Part shown: piece by piece, positions 13,801-25,900 of the stretch | Numbering within the stretch: position 1 is the stretch's first letter | How the letters are laid out: each line of letters starts with the position of its first letter | Origin: Lindgomyces ingoldianus | Lineage: Eukaryota > Ascomycota > Dothideomycetes > Pleosporales > Lindgomycetaceae | DNA length: 64,000 bases | NCBI RefSeq assembly: GCF_010093535.1 | Contig: NW_022985172.1 | Span: 613,498-677,497 of the forward strand | Direction of reading: 5' to 3' | The notes under the pieces: generated by a model | What the model was told of the DNA's origin: nothing | Database searches by the model: none | What the model saw: only the letters and a program-made list of their open reading frames with translations | Program-made: the position numbers and the translations under genes

Positions 13801-16800
13801 TTTGAAACCAGATAATGTATTTTTGAGACAAGAAAGGAAAACATGCGATGAATCTACGAGAAGTCATCTAACCTATCTAACTGCCGTGCTCTTCTTCGTG
13901 GCTGGGAGGAATCTTCACCGCTTCAACCGAGACAAGAGAAGGGAGCAATTGGACGGCAAAGAAAGCATTTACTGACAGCCCAAAGTGGAAGGAGCTCGAT
14001 GGCGAGCTATTTTATCGTGACTGTGACTGTGACCTTTGAATGCTGTTAACGTAAACCGGTTTCTTTTCGCCTTTCCCTGAGCACTGTGACGGAGGCGTGC
14101 CAGACATGGTTGGGTAAGGGAAGCTGGAGACTTCGAGTCCTACCGCTACTCTTCGGATTCTTTAGCAAAAGAACCCATGGCCATCGAATGCATGAAGCCG
14201 TCAGCCGTTGTCGCGGAGATGCCCATCCCGCAGTTCGTGGGACACAACTGTGATAAGCACGTGGGGGATGCACACCTCCATTTTCGATGCCAAGCAGGGG
14301 CGTGTCCACATGAGCATCTGCCCTGGCATGCGACATGAGTTTCGTCGAATCCTGTTGGTCTCTGGCCACAACTCTGGGAGAGTTGGAAAAGAAACATGTT
14401 GGAGCCTTGCCGACACCATTTATTCCTGGTAGAGATGTCACCGCCATGTCACTCTCTACAGTGCCAGCGTGAGCAGCTCTACCCAACTCCGAATGTCCTT
14501 TGCCCTCGGCGACCGGGGATTCTCGCATTCTCCATTACCGACCAAACTGTCTGTGCAGAGGGGAGGTGAACGATGTGACTGTTGCCCCTGGGGAAATTGA
14601 GTGAATCCACGATGCCCTGAATGCTGGGAGGACCCGGGTCCACGAGAGCGGAAACGATTGCTTTTCCTGTCGCCTCGGGGAACTCAATCGGGGAACAGAC
14701 GATACTTGGCGCTCAAAATCCACGCGACGAAGAAGAGCCTTTGGCCCCGAGACTCTGGCCTGGGAATTTGATTTGCCAATCGTATGAGCGCCGGAAGGTA
14801 TGCCGCGTCCCGGTGGCAGGAAAGCATCCACTTCTGTCTCGATTCTCAAGACAACTGAGTCGCGCAAAATGAGGAGAGCAGGGTTGACACATGCTCTGGT
14901 GTGCGGAAGCCAGCATCGAATCCCCCCGTGCACTAAGCACCCAAAGGAGTACGCCTCACCGACGCAAAAGGAAGGCTTTCATCTCATGGCAAGGGAGGCT
15001 GGAGCCCAATTTCGGGCGCATGGCAACGGTCGCCCACTCTTCGGCAGATGGGACAGCGAGTCTCACGTCTCATGCGGGAGCGAGCTCGATTCATGCCGTC
15101 AAGCAGCCATGGCTGAAACGCCTCGCTGCACTGTGATGAGGGGGGTTGCATCTTGAGAGGGATCATGAGGGCCGACGAATTTGCGGTGAGAGGGGCATTT
15201 CCCTGCTGCACTGCGCGAATTTCCGGACTGATAGAGCCCAACGGTAATAATTAGGGAAGATGGAGCAGTAGATGGAGTGACCATTTCATGCTGCACGCGG
15301 CAGAAAGAATTGAAGTTGGTGATTCTGGCCCGCTCCGAAGAACAAGCAGCGACCCGACCAGCAGCCGCAACGACCAACCGAAACAACAGCGACGGGCTTC
15401 CGATCAAGCACCGCAGGGGCGTGGGGCGTGCGATTGGTGATGGTTGACGAGGGGTAAGCCACGCGATTCGTGCAGCGGCACACGTCCCGTCAAAGTCCCG
15501 TTCCCAAAGTGGCCAAGGCTGACGCCGGAGCCGTAGTGTCGGGCCCCTGGCGCTCAGCCAAGTGTCCGGTGGTGTGGCACTCTTACGCCGCGTTCGTGGG
15601 TGCACTCGTCCCCATGCTCAGCTGCGCTGCACCAATTTGTGGGGTGTACGCTGTGTCGCTGTGGTCGCTGTGCTGACGCGAAGCCCTGCAATCACATCCA
15701 CATGTAGTGGCCGTCGTGAAGAAGAGGTTAGAAAACAGCCCGATTCAAGCCAGTCTGCACGCCTTCCTGCGCGGGGAATGTCTTCCGAAATGAGAACTCG
15801 GCCGCGATGACTAGAGGAGTGGATGTTGGTTGCGAGTTGGGTAGCTTTCGTCAGCAGAGGACACGATATCCATCTCACCCGATACTTTTTTACAGGAGCT
15901 GGTGAGATATGGTATTGTTGCACCCAATCTTACAAGACGACTTGTCATGTTTGAGAGGGGCGAGAAAAGTAAGCAACGAACCTGTCCGATCGTATCAATT
16001 TAATCAATAGCCCCATATCGATAGGAGAGCGGGACCTTGACGTCAAGCCATGAGCGTCCTCAGTGTTGAATATAGAGGAGGAATGATATTGATGGAACTA
16101 ACATACCCTAACAGCAGCATTCTAGTAGCCATTCACCGCATGCAATTGACCACATCAAGATCTCCGCTGCACGACAAGGAGGTTTTGATCGTCATTTTGT
16201 GGAACACCAGATGCTTTCTCCAGCCCTCCAGCGCCAACAACGCATGCAAACTCTCGAACCCGGTTGTTCCGCAGCGAGCGCCATCGGAACCGTCACACAT
16301 TCGGAGCTCCCTTTGACCTGTACTTTGACTCCCGACTGTGACGCAGCACATCGCTATGAAGTGACACGTTTGCTAACTGAAACAGATGCAAGGGCGCAAT
16401 AGCAATAATACATGATTGGATGAACGCGGAACATGAAAGGCGAGGTCAAACACCTCAGGACGATCATGAATCCGGGGAAGCTGGGGTGACACCCGGTTTC
16501 CGCACGTTAATCGCTGTCCTTGCAGTCTTAACAGGAGTTCCAATTCGGGAACTTGCATAGAGTAAGAGTACATAAGGATTCATGTGCGCTGGAAGCGATT
16601 AACAGTACCTCGTCCATAACGAGTACCATTTTTGGACATCGCATGTGTCGATGGTCAGCTGAGGAAACGTGAGTACTTGTGGAACTTGGTGGAGTCTCGA
16701 CCATGAGGCCCGTCCTATATGTTATCATGCTCAGCGACAGCCTTCAGGCATCCACTATGAAACCACGCGCTTTCTTTCTTGGAGTCAAGACAGAACAGCC

Positions 16801-19381
16801 ATTTTTGGGGGCTGAAGTCATGTTTGTCGTTACCGGGTATTTGTGGGTTTGTGGGGAAAGACACACGACACTTCTGCCGGACCCACGGACCGTGAAACGG
16901 TGGGGAAATACTTTGTTCTGTCGCGAGTTACTGATGGCAACCAGCCTTGGAGGTTTGCAATTCCTACGAAATTCGGAGAAGGTCTGTCGAAGTTTTGGAC
17001 GCTCCTAAGGCAGCAGGTAATGCAGCGGATCCGATGTCGGTCGAAGGGTAGCTACTTTGGATGAAGTCCTTTGATACATCGTGTGCTGGATCTCTTTAAA
17101 CCCGGAGCGTGGTAGCGATTGTCAGGCGCAAGTGCTCAGGACGCAAGTTCGTTGGTAAAAATGCCACGCAGTGCTCCCATCACTGCCGAGCGGAGGTCAT
17201 AGATTTCTTGCAATTTGTACAACACATGAAACCGGCTCATCACGCCGCTTCCAGCAAAAGAGGACGTCGCACATGATTCTTGTGCGGCACAGTGATTCGA
17301 CGCAAGCCTTCAGATGACCTCGAGGAAGTCCCTTTGTAAACGCTTGACGTAGCAGTATTGCTAACCTTGCGGGTAACTCGAACGGCAACGGAGGCATTGT
17401 GCGCTACTGCCAGACAGAGTGACTCGACACTTCACCACGTCCGAGCTGAAAGCTGGGGAAGATTATCTTCAAGGTCGCTCTGTACGTACCGCATTTAGCC
17501 TTCCTTGTCCCTCGTGCCATGTACCCATGCGACCATCTCCACCGTGCAGAACATGACCAACAATCTTCGAATCTCACAGACGGTTGCACGCATACTGGGG
17601 GCAGTTCGTGGACAATTAAAAGCCCGATAGTAGCTGCTCGCTGGCTTTTGCTGGCAGTCCTCTGGACGTGGAGCATTTGGTGGCGGAAACAGCCTTCCAA
17701 ATGGGGCATGTCACTAGAACCCGGACACTGCTCTGAGCGCCAGCGGAAAAAGTCGAGGACCATGTGATGCCCTGGCCCGGAGCGGAGCGTTTCGCACTAA
17801 CAAGGCCATATGGAAGTGAGGCTCCCAAGGCCGTCAGGACTCAATACTCGATGATGCATACTCTGGTACCGATCGTCGTGAGGCTGTAGGTGTGTAGTTA
17901 TCATATGGGAGTGGAATTGTGATGACTCGTCGCATCGCCTGGTCACAGAGCTTCTAGGGTCTAGAATTTCCGTGACGCCGTCCGGTAGTGACCAGTACTG
18001 CCGACGAGGCGACGAGACGCGTGCCCCATCGGGCTAGATAGGGTATTCACAGGGTTTCCGGAAGAAGCGAGAGAGGGAAAAAGAAATGCGGCGGAGAGGC
18101 TGGACTTAGAACCCCTGCAGGTCTCAAGAGTCAAGTCACATGCCCCCACAAGCGTGTATTATAACGGCTGATTCAGCGGTATTGATCCATGGGAGGCGCG
18201 TATTGCTGGAGGGCGAGACGTCCAGGTGACAGGAAGATGTGCGACACAGGCCGTGAACGGACGCAACCAGTCAACGAGCCGTCCGAGGGCTCACGGCGGT
18301 AACTCGCGCGCTCCATGGCAGATGGGCTTCAGCTCGGCCAGTTGTCGCGGCGATTCATAGGCATCTGGAGCGAGGGGCCTGACCTAGGAGAGTGACAGTG
18401 GGCGGTCGGTGCGACGAGTCAGCCTCTTCGTCGGGGGTTCTGGAAGAACAACCTTTTGGCAGCCCTCGTGATGTGTGCTTGTGTGCTGCTCCCCACGCCC
18501 AGACAGCGAGTCTGTTTGAGCCAAAGGTCGTTTGCAGGGGCTCCGTCGCATGCCCCCCGCTGCCACGCGCGGGCGCCGACGACTCAAGAAGGTCAGAAAC
18601 GCAGTACTCACGGTGGCGGATAGGGTCACTTTCGGCGAGGGGACCAGTCTCTACTACACTGCCATCGATGCGGCGAGATGAAAGGGTCATAGCCATAGTA
18701 TCAAAGGAGTTAGTAAAGCATTGTCACGGCCCACACGCAGAGAAGTTAAGTCGAGCGCGGAAAGCAAGGCGCCAGTCATCAATCACAGAAGAACAGAATG
18801 AGCAGAAGAGCAACGGGCAGATTGGGGGGCGTCCTCCGGCTGGCCAGGTTCGAGCGTCGGGCTGGGGCTGCTGGAGCGCTGCCGACCGACCCTCACCTGG
18901 GGGCGTTTTTCAGGTGCAGGGGTGAAGTCCCGACGTGACGGCTCGCAGTGAAGGGCTTGTGGACGTGGTGACTAGGGTGTGCCCCCCAGCAGCCAGAGGC
19001 CCAGTGCGTCCCACGGATTTATTATCTCACTCGCGCTGCCCCGTCCCGACAAAGGCCGTTTATACTGCTGGCCGCTGCCACACATACACACCCACCACCA
19101 AGCACACCGCTTCACCTGCCCATCCTCCCCAGGCACGACATTCTCCATTACGCTCTATCTCTACGACGACAGCAGCATTCCGCCATCCTCACCCCGCCGT
19201 CACCTATGTGCGCCGTCGACACCCGTTGTTGACCTCGCTGCGGCTCCGATCTGTGCGGCTGCTGCCGATCCGGTGTTGACGCAATCGCAAGTCCAGCACC
19301 GCCGACGAAAACGGCACCCCGACACAGTCTCCCCCCAGTTTCTTTACCACGACCGCAGCAACGGCGCTGCTCGCTGCTGCC
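4845..19381. other. Long stretch without a supported gene
   Basis: About 14.5 kb in which neither strand gives a convincing multi-exon gene or family motif. From roughly 7.6 to 9.9 kb it is AT-rich and stop-dense. From about 10 to 19 kb base composition is balanced or GC-rich, yet open frames stay under about 180 codons, overlap one another on both strands and carry no motif. A 49-codon ATG frame at 5456-5605 (hydrophobic tail) and a 46-codon fragment near 8283-8420 are the most coding-like scraps. The last 450 bases, C-rich with pyrimidine tracts, look like promoter and leader for the 19382 gene. Confidence 0.45.
10100..10128. repeat. Short (CCCAAA)n microsatellite
   Basis: Almost five tandem copies of a six-base unit AAACCC, followed by non-repetitive sequence. 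The G-rich strand reads GGGTTT, resembling telomeric repeats, but the tract is too short and is internal. Confidence 0.8.
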
Positions 19382-21223
19382 ATGCCTCTCCATACGGAGC
19401 GCCCAATTGTGCGCGTTGAGCCCGGCTCTATGCACACGATAGAGACGCGGAATCCGGAGAACTTGTTCGGCCTGTGGTCTGGTGAGTCTTCCCTGTGAGC
19501 GCTGTGGGTTCCATGTGCTCAGCAGCTTATGGCTGTGTGCACGCTCGCTGCCCTAAAGCTTGGGAGCCATTGTCACTGACGCAGCATGCATGCAGTCTTC
19601 TCCAAATGCTCTCCCGCAATGGAGGACGGAAAACGGTATGAGAATATGGCCTGGCGGCTCTGGTCCCGTGAGACCTTCTGCTGCGCCCCCGATCACATCT
19701 TTCCCCCTCGTTGGTCATTTGGACGGCGTCTGTCCAGCGACGCCGAGATCCCAGAGTTGTCTTCCAGCGTGGCCTCGGACGACTCTAATTCGGAAACTGC
19801 CATCACGGCAACTGCCAGCTCGCGCTCGAACTCGTCTTCACGTCCAGACATCCGCCGCCACGACTCCACGGACAGCAGGAATCGCGGTCGGGAAAAGCAC
19901 ATCACCCCCATTGACTTGGAGAAGGTCGTAAGCTCAATACAAGAGAAGAGACCCATCGAGCCGCTATCTCCCCTTCCACCACAGCTCGCCCAACCGCTCC
20001 CGCTTCACCAGAAGAAGCTCAGCGAAGACACCACCCCTCGCCCTTCCTCCCCCCCACCAACGGCAGCCCGCTTCGTTCCAGAATCATCAACTTCAACAGT
20101 AGCCACAGCGCTCGGCAGCGATAGCATGAGTCCGCCCGTTGGCTCTGATGCAAGCACGTCCACAGACCTGAGCTCACACAGCATCGTCCGTGGATTCGAC
20201 TCCTCCCGTATCTCTACTTCAATGCGTTCCAGCACCAACCTGAACCCTACGCCCATCCTCAAAAACTCCACCCATTCTAAGCCTGAGCCCACCAAGGCCG
20301 AGCCAATGAAGAAGAAGCAGCCTATGTTCACCCTAGGTGGTTCGTCTGACGAGGACAACACCAGCTCGTTCGAAACGTCCATGTGCATGGCAAAGCGCAG
20401 CTCTCTATCAGATGGTTTGAAGAAGCCTGCAATTTCGCGTAAGACAACCTCCTTCAAGGAGGAGGTCACCACCCGGACCATCCAGGATGCCATTTCTTCT
20501 GAAGAGAGCGAGGAGGCCATCGAGAGCGAAAGCGAAGAGGAGGACTCAGACAATGCAATTGAGGACTCGGAAGATGAGGACGATTGGGAGGACGAGGACG
20601 TAAGTGGGCCATCCAGCATGACCGAGAAGGATGGTCCCATACATTTCCCAAGAGTGGATTCGAGGCCCGAACTCCGCTCCAACCGTTCCCTCCTGACCAC
20701 GCTCATGCATGAAGGTGAACGCGCACAGGGCTTCCAGAGTGCAGCACTCCAGAATGCAGCCTCACGGTCCACTCCCCTTATTCGACGATCTCGAACCTCC
20801 AACGGGCCATCCACCGGTAACTCTCCCCAAGAAGATAGCGGCCTCATGATGAGGACCCAAGTAACTCGGTCGAAACCAATTATCATGACTACCTCCAATG
20901 TACACCCGCCTGCACTTTCCCCCCGTACCACACGCCGCAATATGCTGCAGACGGAGCTCACTCAGTCCCTTCGTCAAAACCTTCTCTGGGAACGGCAGCA
21001 GAAGAATGCGACGACCAACGCTGTTAACAAGCGTCAACACTCAGCGGTATCGATACCTGCCCTCCGTCGAGCTGCGACCACCAATGACATCAAGGGTCTC
21101 AACGCATTCCCCCAGCAAGGGGTGAACAAATCATTAACCTTCAAAGACGCCACTAAAAACAACAATTCATATAACGATTACTTCGACCAGGGCCTTCAGG
21201 AGTATCACCAGAAGGGATGGTAG
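19382..21223 (+). CDS. AreA-like N-terminal (DUF1752) plus DUF3295 protein
   Basis: Two exons, 19382-19481 and 19596-21223, give 575 residues. The 114-base intron (GTGAGT...GCAG) interrupts a conserved block: residues about 25-63 read NPENLFGLWS, then VFSKC, then YENMAWRLWSRE. This is the fungal DUF1752 / AreA GATA-like N-terminal domain (PF08550). No GATA zinc finger follows. The rest fits DUF3295 (PF11702): a short FTLGGSSDED block near residue 245, long Ser/Thr-rich low-complexity stretches, a strongly acidic run around residues 310-350 and a conserved end with YHQKGW just before the stop. Known from the family: fungal regulatory or signalling proteins of poorly defined role. The ATG at 19382 is the first that keeps the N-terminal motif; the upstream leader is long and pyrimidine-rich. 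Confidence 0.88.
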
Positions 21224-22970
21224 CGGGGCCCGTTCTTTTAGCATTACATTTTCCAGCTTCAGCGGCATTTACGGATGGAGGCATGGGTCGTTTTGGCGTT
21301 TGGTCTTTGTTCAGTTTCTACTTCCTCCAGTTCCATCCTCGCACTGGACGGCCGACTATGGGTAATGTTCTCCTATAACCTTTTTGATACCACGCGGGCA
21401 TCGAGTATGCCTATGAGGCTACGAGTTTCCTTCATTCCTCTTCATCACATCGGACACTGGGCGGTTTACTTCGGCTTCCAAGACACGTCACCGGCTCGCG
21501 CCCTGGTGGTATGGGTCTCACTTCTTCGTCGAGCATTACCCGTCCACGGTCTGTACTATTACCTGCATTGTACTTTTATGGGGCTTCTGCGTGGAGCCAT
21601 TATACCCTGTATGGGCAGCTGACGCCTCAAGCGTCGTAGTTGCTGCTCTTTGACAGCATTACCTCACAATAGGTAGACAGGTAATCAGTTTAGGTACTTA
21701 ATTCAAAACAAAAAACAGATTAGTTCAAAACAGCCATTGGCTTCGTTCATTCTGTGATGGTGACAGCCGGTGAGCGAATGCAACAACGTGGGATCATGAC
21801 AACTGGTGCTCAGCCATTGTTTCCAGGCCTCATGGGCCTTCTCTTCTCATCAGCTGCGCCGGGATTTCAGTTCCCAACAAGATGCACGATTGATACGAGA
21901 GCAGGCAGCGTTCAGCAGGCCTCCCTTTACCGCTCTTCTGAATCATCTCACAAATTTGGATGCCCAGGAAGCGCTTATGCACGTTGTGCTGTAGTTTTTA
22001 TGCATGGCCCGGCGGCACCAATGGCGGATGTTACTTAAGAGTGCCGGCTTATAGAGCAGGCGGACGGCGGCGCGAGGGGACCATTATTCTCGTTGCATCT
22101 GCCGCGAGTGCTTGATTCTGCGGCGAGGTCGTAGTGTCACGATGACCTTTTACATTTTCGCTGTTATTGCTGAGGCTGGACCGGCAAATGCAACGATATT
22201 GCTCAACCGGACGAGCCAATATGCCAATATAGCGCTCGTTATCCAGGCTCGTTTTGCCCTCTGCTTCCCTCGGGCCGGCTTCCAGTGCGCCATGAGCCTG
22301 TGATGGCCTGTGAATTGATGCGTGCCTGACGACTTGACGACGTGACGACGCCTCCTCATCACAAGGAGAGCCACGGCGCGGCGGTTGACCGAGGCGGGCC
22401 GGCCACTGAGGACATGGTGGGGATAGATTATTGCGCTCGTGAGACAGCTGGCCACTGGACTGGCCATATGCGTCGGAGCAGGCGTCGCAGCAGGCGTGGT
22501 CGGCGCGTCAAAGCCGCTGCATCGTGAAGATCGTCGTCAAGTGGTGCAGCGAGCACTCAGCCTTATGAATCAGGCATCGACACTCACAAATTCACACGTC
22601 CGTATCATTAGGTATCCACTACGAACCCCATGACATGCGCAGGAGTCTTGGAGTAGGCCTTATCGACATCCATTCACCATCACGGCTCTTCCTTCGCGGT
22701 GTTGAGGAAGCCGCCACCAATGCCTGTTTTCGCGGCCTCATTCTCTCCGCATCAGCTTTGCTCACCACCGTGCACTGCACACCACCTGACCACGGGAGTC
22801 CTTCGCCAATCTGCCTTCCGCGACATCTACCCCGGATTACCCAGCTTCTCAGCACCAGTCTAGGATCTGGAGCCCCAGTGTCGCAGCACAGAGCTGGTCC
22901 AGCGCGTTTGCAATCATCCCATCTCAGACTTCTAAAAACAACCAACCCTCACGCTTTCCCCGGCTCCTCA
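21224..22970. other. Intergenic: 3' region and next promoter
   Basis: No motif-bearing frame on either strand. The first few hundred bases are presumably the 3' UTR of the DUF3295 gene. The stretch before 22971 is C-rich with pyrimidine runs, and is the likely promoter and leader of the CCCH/CHY gene. Hydrophobic frames here overlap on both strands and are probably chance. Confidence 0.5.
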
Positions 22971-25900
22971 ATGAGCGGCGACGCTCCATCAGGCACCGGC
23001 CGCCCCGCCCCCTTCGACCCAGTCGGTACGTCGAGTCGATGCGCTGGCAAGTTAGCGCTGCAAAAGGGTCATCTGCTCATGGCGCTCAGGGCTTTCCACC
23101 TGTGGTTTGGCTGCTCCTCAGCCTCATCAACAAGGAACTCCGCCACCGCGGAGAGCTCGCTGTCGATATTTTGGTCAAAAGTCCGGTAATATGCTGACGC
23201 CTCCTATCCTGTGATCACTGTGATATCGCGACTTTGCTTTCCGTCACCTAATTCTCCGAATCCCGTGCTTTCATTTGTTGAAGCCGTGGGGGTCTCCCAT
23301 CACCTGAACCACCTTGCCTCCCCAAGCATTGTCACACCTCTCATTTCGCGAGCTGCAAATACTGACTTGTTCTTTTTCGCCAATGCTGCTAGGGTGCAGA
23401 TCCGGCGCTGCCTGTCCTTTCAGACATGAGGCCATAGATACCGCCCAGCAGTCAACTGCCACCGTGCAGCAACAGCCTTCACGCAGATCCCCGCCCTCGA
23501 GACAACTCGAACGAGCCGTGGGTGCGGAAACAGACCCAACTGTCCCTTCTCGTAGCACAAGAGGGCGCCAACATGCTCCCGTCAATACTTCTCGCATTAC
23601 CCAGCGCCCAGTTCCCCAGTCGCAGCTCGCAGATCCTAGGGAGTATCAGCTTTCCCAGCTTCGACGGAGATTTACTCCGGAAGAACACGACAAAGATAGC
23701 GCCACGATACTAACATTCCACCTCCGACCGTCTGACCCTGATTTCCCCTTTGATATGGACGCGCTGGACTGCACTTTACACGTTCCATTTGATTACCCAG
23801 ATGGGGGCCAACCCACGCTCACAGTGACGAATCCTAGTATGGAAAGGGGATATCAAATCAACATCGAGCGTGGTTTCGATAAGATAGTTGCCACATCCGC
23901 ATCCTTGAATCTTCTTGCTCACCTGAACTCCCTCGACAGACAACTGGAGAGTTTCCTATCGTCTGAGAAGGCGGACACTGTCAAGATTGTGTCTCACAAG
24001 CAGGCAGAGAAGGATGAAACCCAACGTCATCTTACTGTGGGGGGTAAACGCCAGGCACCACCCTCACCACCAGCCTCACTCCAGAGATCTGCGGATCCGC
24101 TCATTGTTCACACTTCTGAGCAGAAGTCACGAGCGAAACAGTCCCGCGACGCTGAAACGAAGCAGCTTGAGGCTCGCATGGGCAGGCTACCCCAGTTCTC
24201 TCGATCCTCAGATGGTCTCACCTATACAGTCCCGTTTGAGCCACGCAGGCGAGGAGACCTTCCTATCGAGCTCCAAGCTGTTAAATTGGTCAAGCTAGTT
24301 GTTCCCGAGAACTATAGCCTCTTGCCATGTCGAATTGAGCTGGTAGGTGTTACTGGTGACTCAGCATCAGCCGTGCAGGATTCATTCCTCTCCCGGGCTG
24401 GGAAGTTTCCTGAGATGTCCCTCCTCAGCCAGATGAATTATCTTTCACAGAATATGAATTTAATGGCTAAGCAAACGGCCGAACCTCTAGAGAAGCCCCA
24501 CGTAATCAATCCTACTTTAGCACCAACGTCGCCAGAAGGGTTGAAATCCGGACCAAGTTTTAGTGCTCTTGAACCAATTCCTCTATCCAGACTACCTGAT
24601 CGTCCACACCAGGTCACCATCCCAACGCCTCCAGAATGGAACACTGGTAACGAAAATGATGCTGAGAGCTCGGATAGTTCGTCGGAAGACGACGAACGCT
24701 TTACTACTAGCAACGACGCTAATAGAAGCGAGCATGATGCATCTGGGTCTACCGAAATGTCATCTACTGAAATCCCATCTCAGGAAAGGGGAATTCTAAT
24801 TTCCTTTCCACATATTGATCTACACACCGTTGAACTTTTAGAGATTGGAACGCTAAACATTACAGTGAAATGTGACCGTTGCAAAGACACCAAGGATGTC
24901 GTCAACCTTCAGAACAACATCCAGGATTCCCACACAAGATCGGATTCCTGTAATAAATGTGCCAATCCGTTCACAATTGGTACACCTTGGCTACCCTAAG
25001 TCCCACTGCAAGACCCGCTAACATGTCGAAGGGTTTAGAGCAGACCTCATGCATGCCAATTCAGTTCGCGCCGGCTATCTGGATCTTGATGGATGTAGTG
25101 TCGTCGACATGCTACCAAGGTAACAATTACAACTGCACCGTCTTCACTCTCATCTAACTACAAACTCGCTTCAAAGTTCCTTCATCCCAACGTGTGCAGA
25201 ATGTTCAACGGTCTACACACGGGTAGGAGTTATCTCTGTTAGGGGAGAGACGTCAATGGCGTTTTGCCGCGAGTGCCATCGGAAGATGTGTAGGATCACC
25301 CGCTGCTCAACAATCCGGCATTGTGATAGCCGGCTTGCTAATTCGTTGAATTTTCGAAGCTTTTCGGATACCAGAGATCAAGTTCTTGAGAATCAGCGCC
25401 AGTACAGGTAAGAGCGAATGACATCTGTTCTTTGGATGGACCAGCAGTCCGGAGTTGTCGCCGACCCATTCACCTCAACATTAAACAAGGAGACACGAAT
25501 CCCTATGAATCAACACCAAAAATTTATCTGAGACGAAACTGACTCTTCTCTTCTCCAGCCCGCACCAGCAAAGCGCCCACGCGGAAAAAGGTGCGTACAG
25601 CTTTCCTAGGTGGGCTTACTTCGACACCACGCATCGATATGTGTCATAAGCTTGATTGCAGACAGCTTACCCCTGCTTCTCCTCATCACACCATGCTCTG
25701 ACGAATCTGCCCAAGAGCTTCATCGGATGAGCGAATCCTTGACTGATGATGATAACAGAAATTGGAAAATTTAGGCATCGTGGTAGGGCAAGAATTGGCC
25801 AACCAGGGCAGATGCTCACATTACAAGAAGAGTTACCGGTGGTTCAGGTGCGTGGACGCCTTTCGTAATTGAGTGACATGTCTCAGTGCCTCACGCGCTC

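Noticed and set aside
20005..20961. 318-codon minus-strand frame
   Set aside because: Exact antisense of the low-complexity Ser/Glu-rich part of the DUF3295 gene; no motif.
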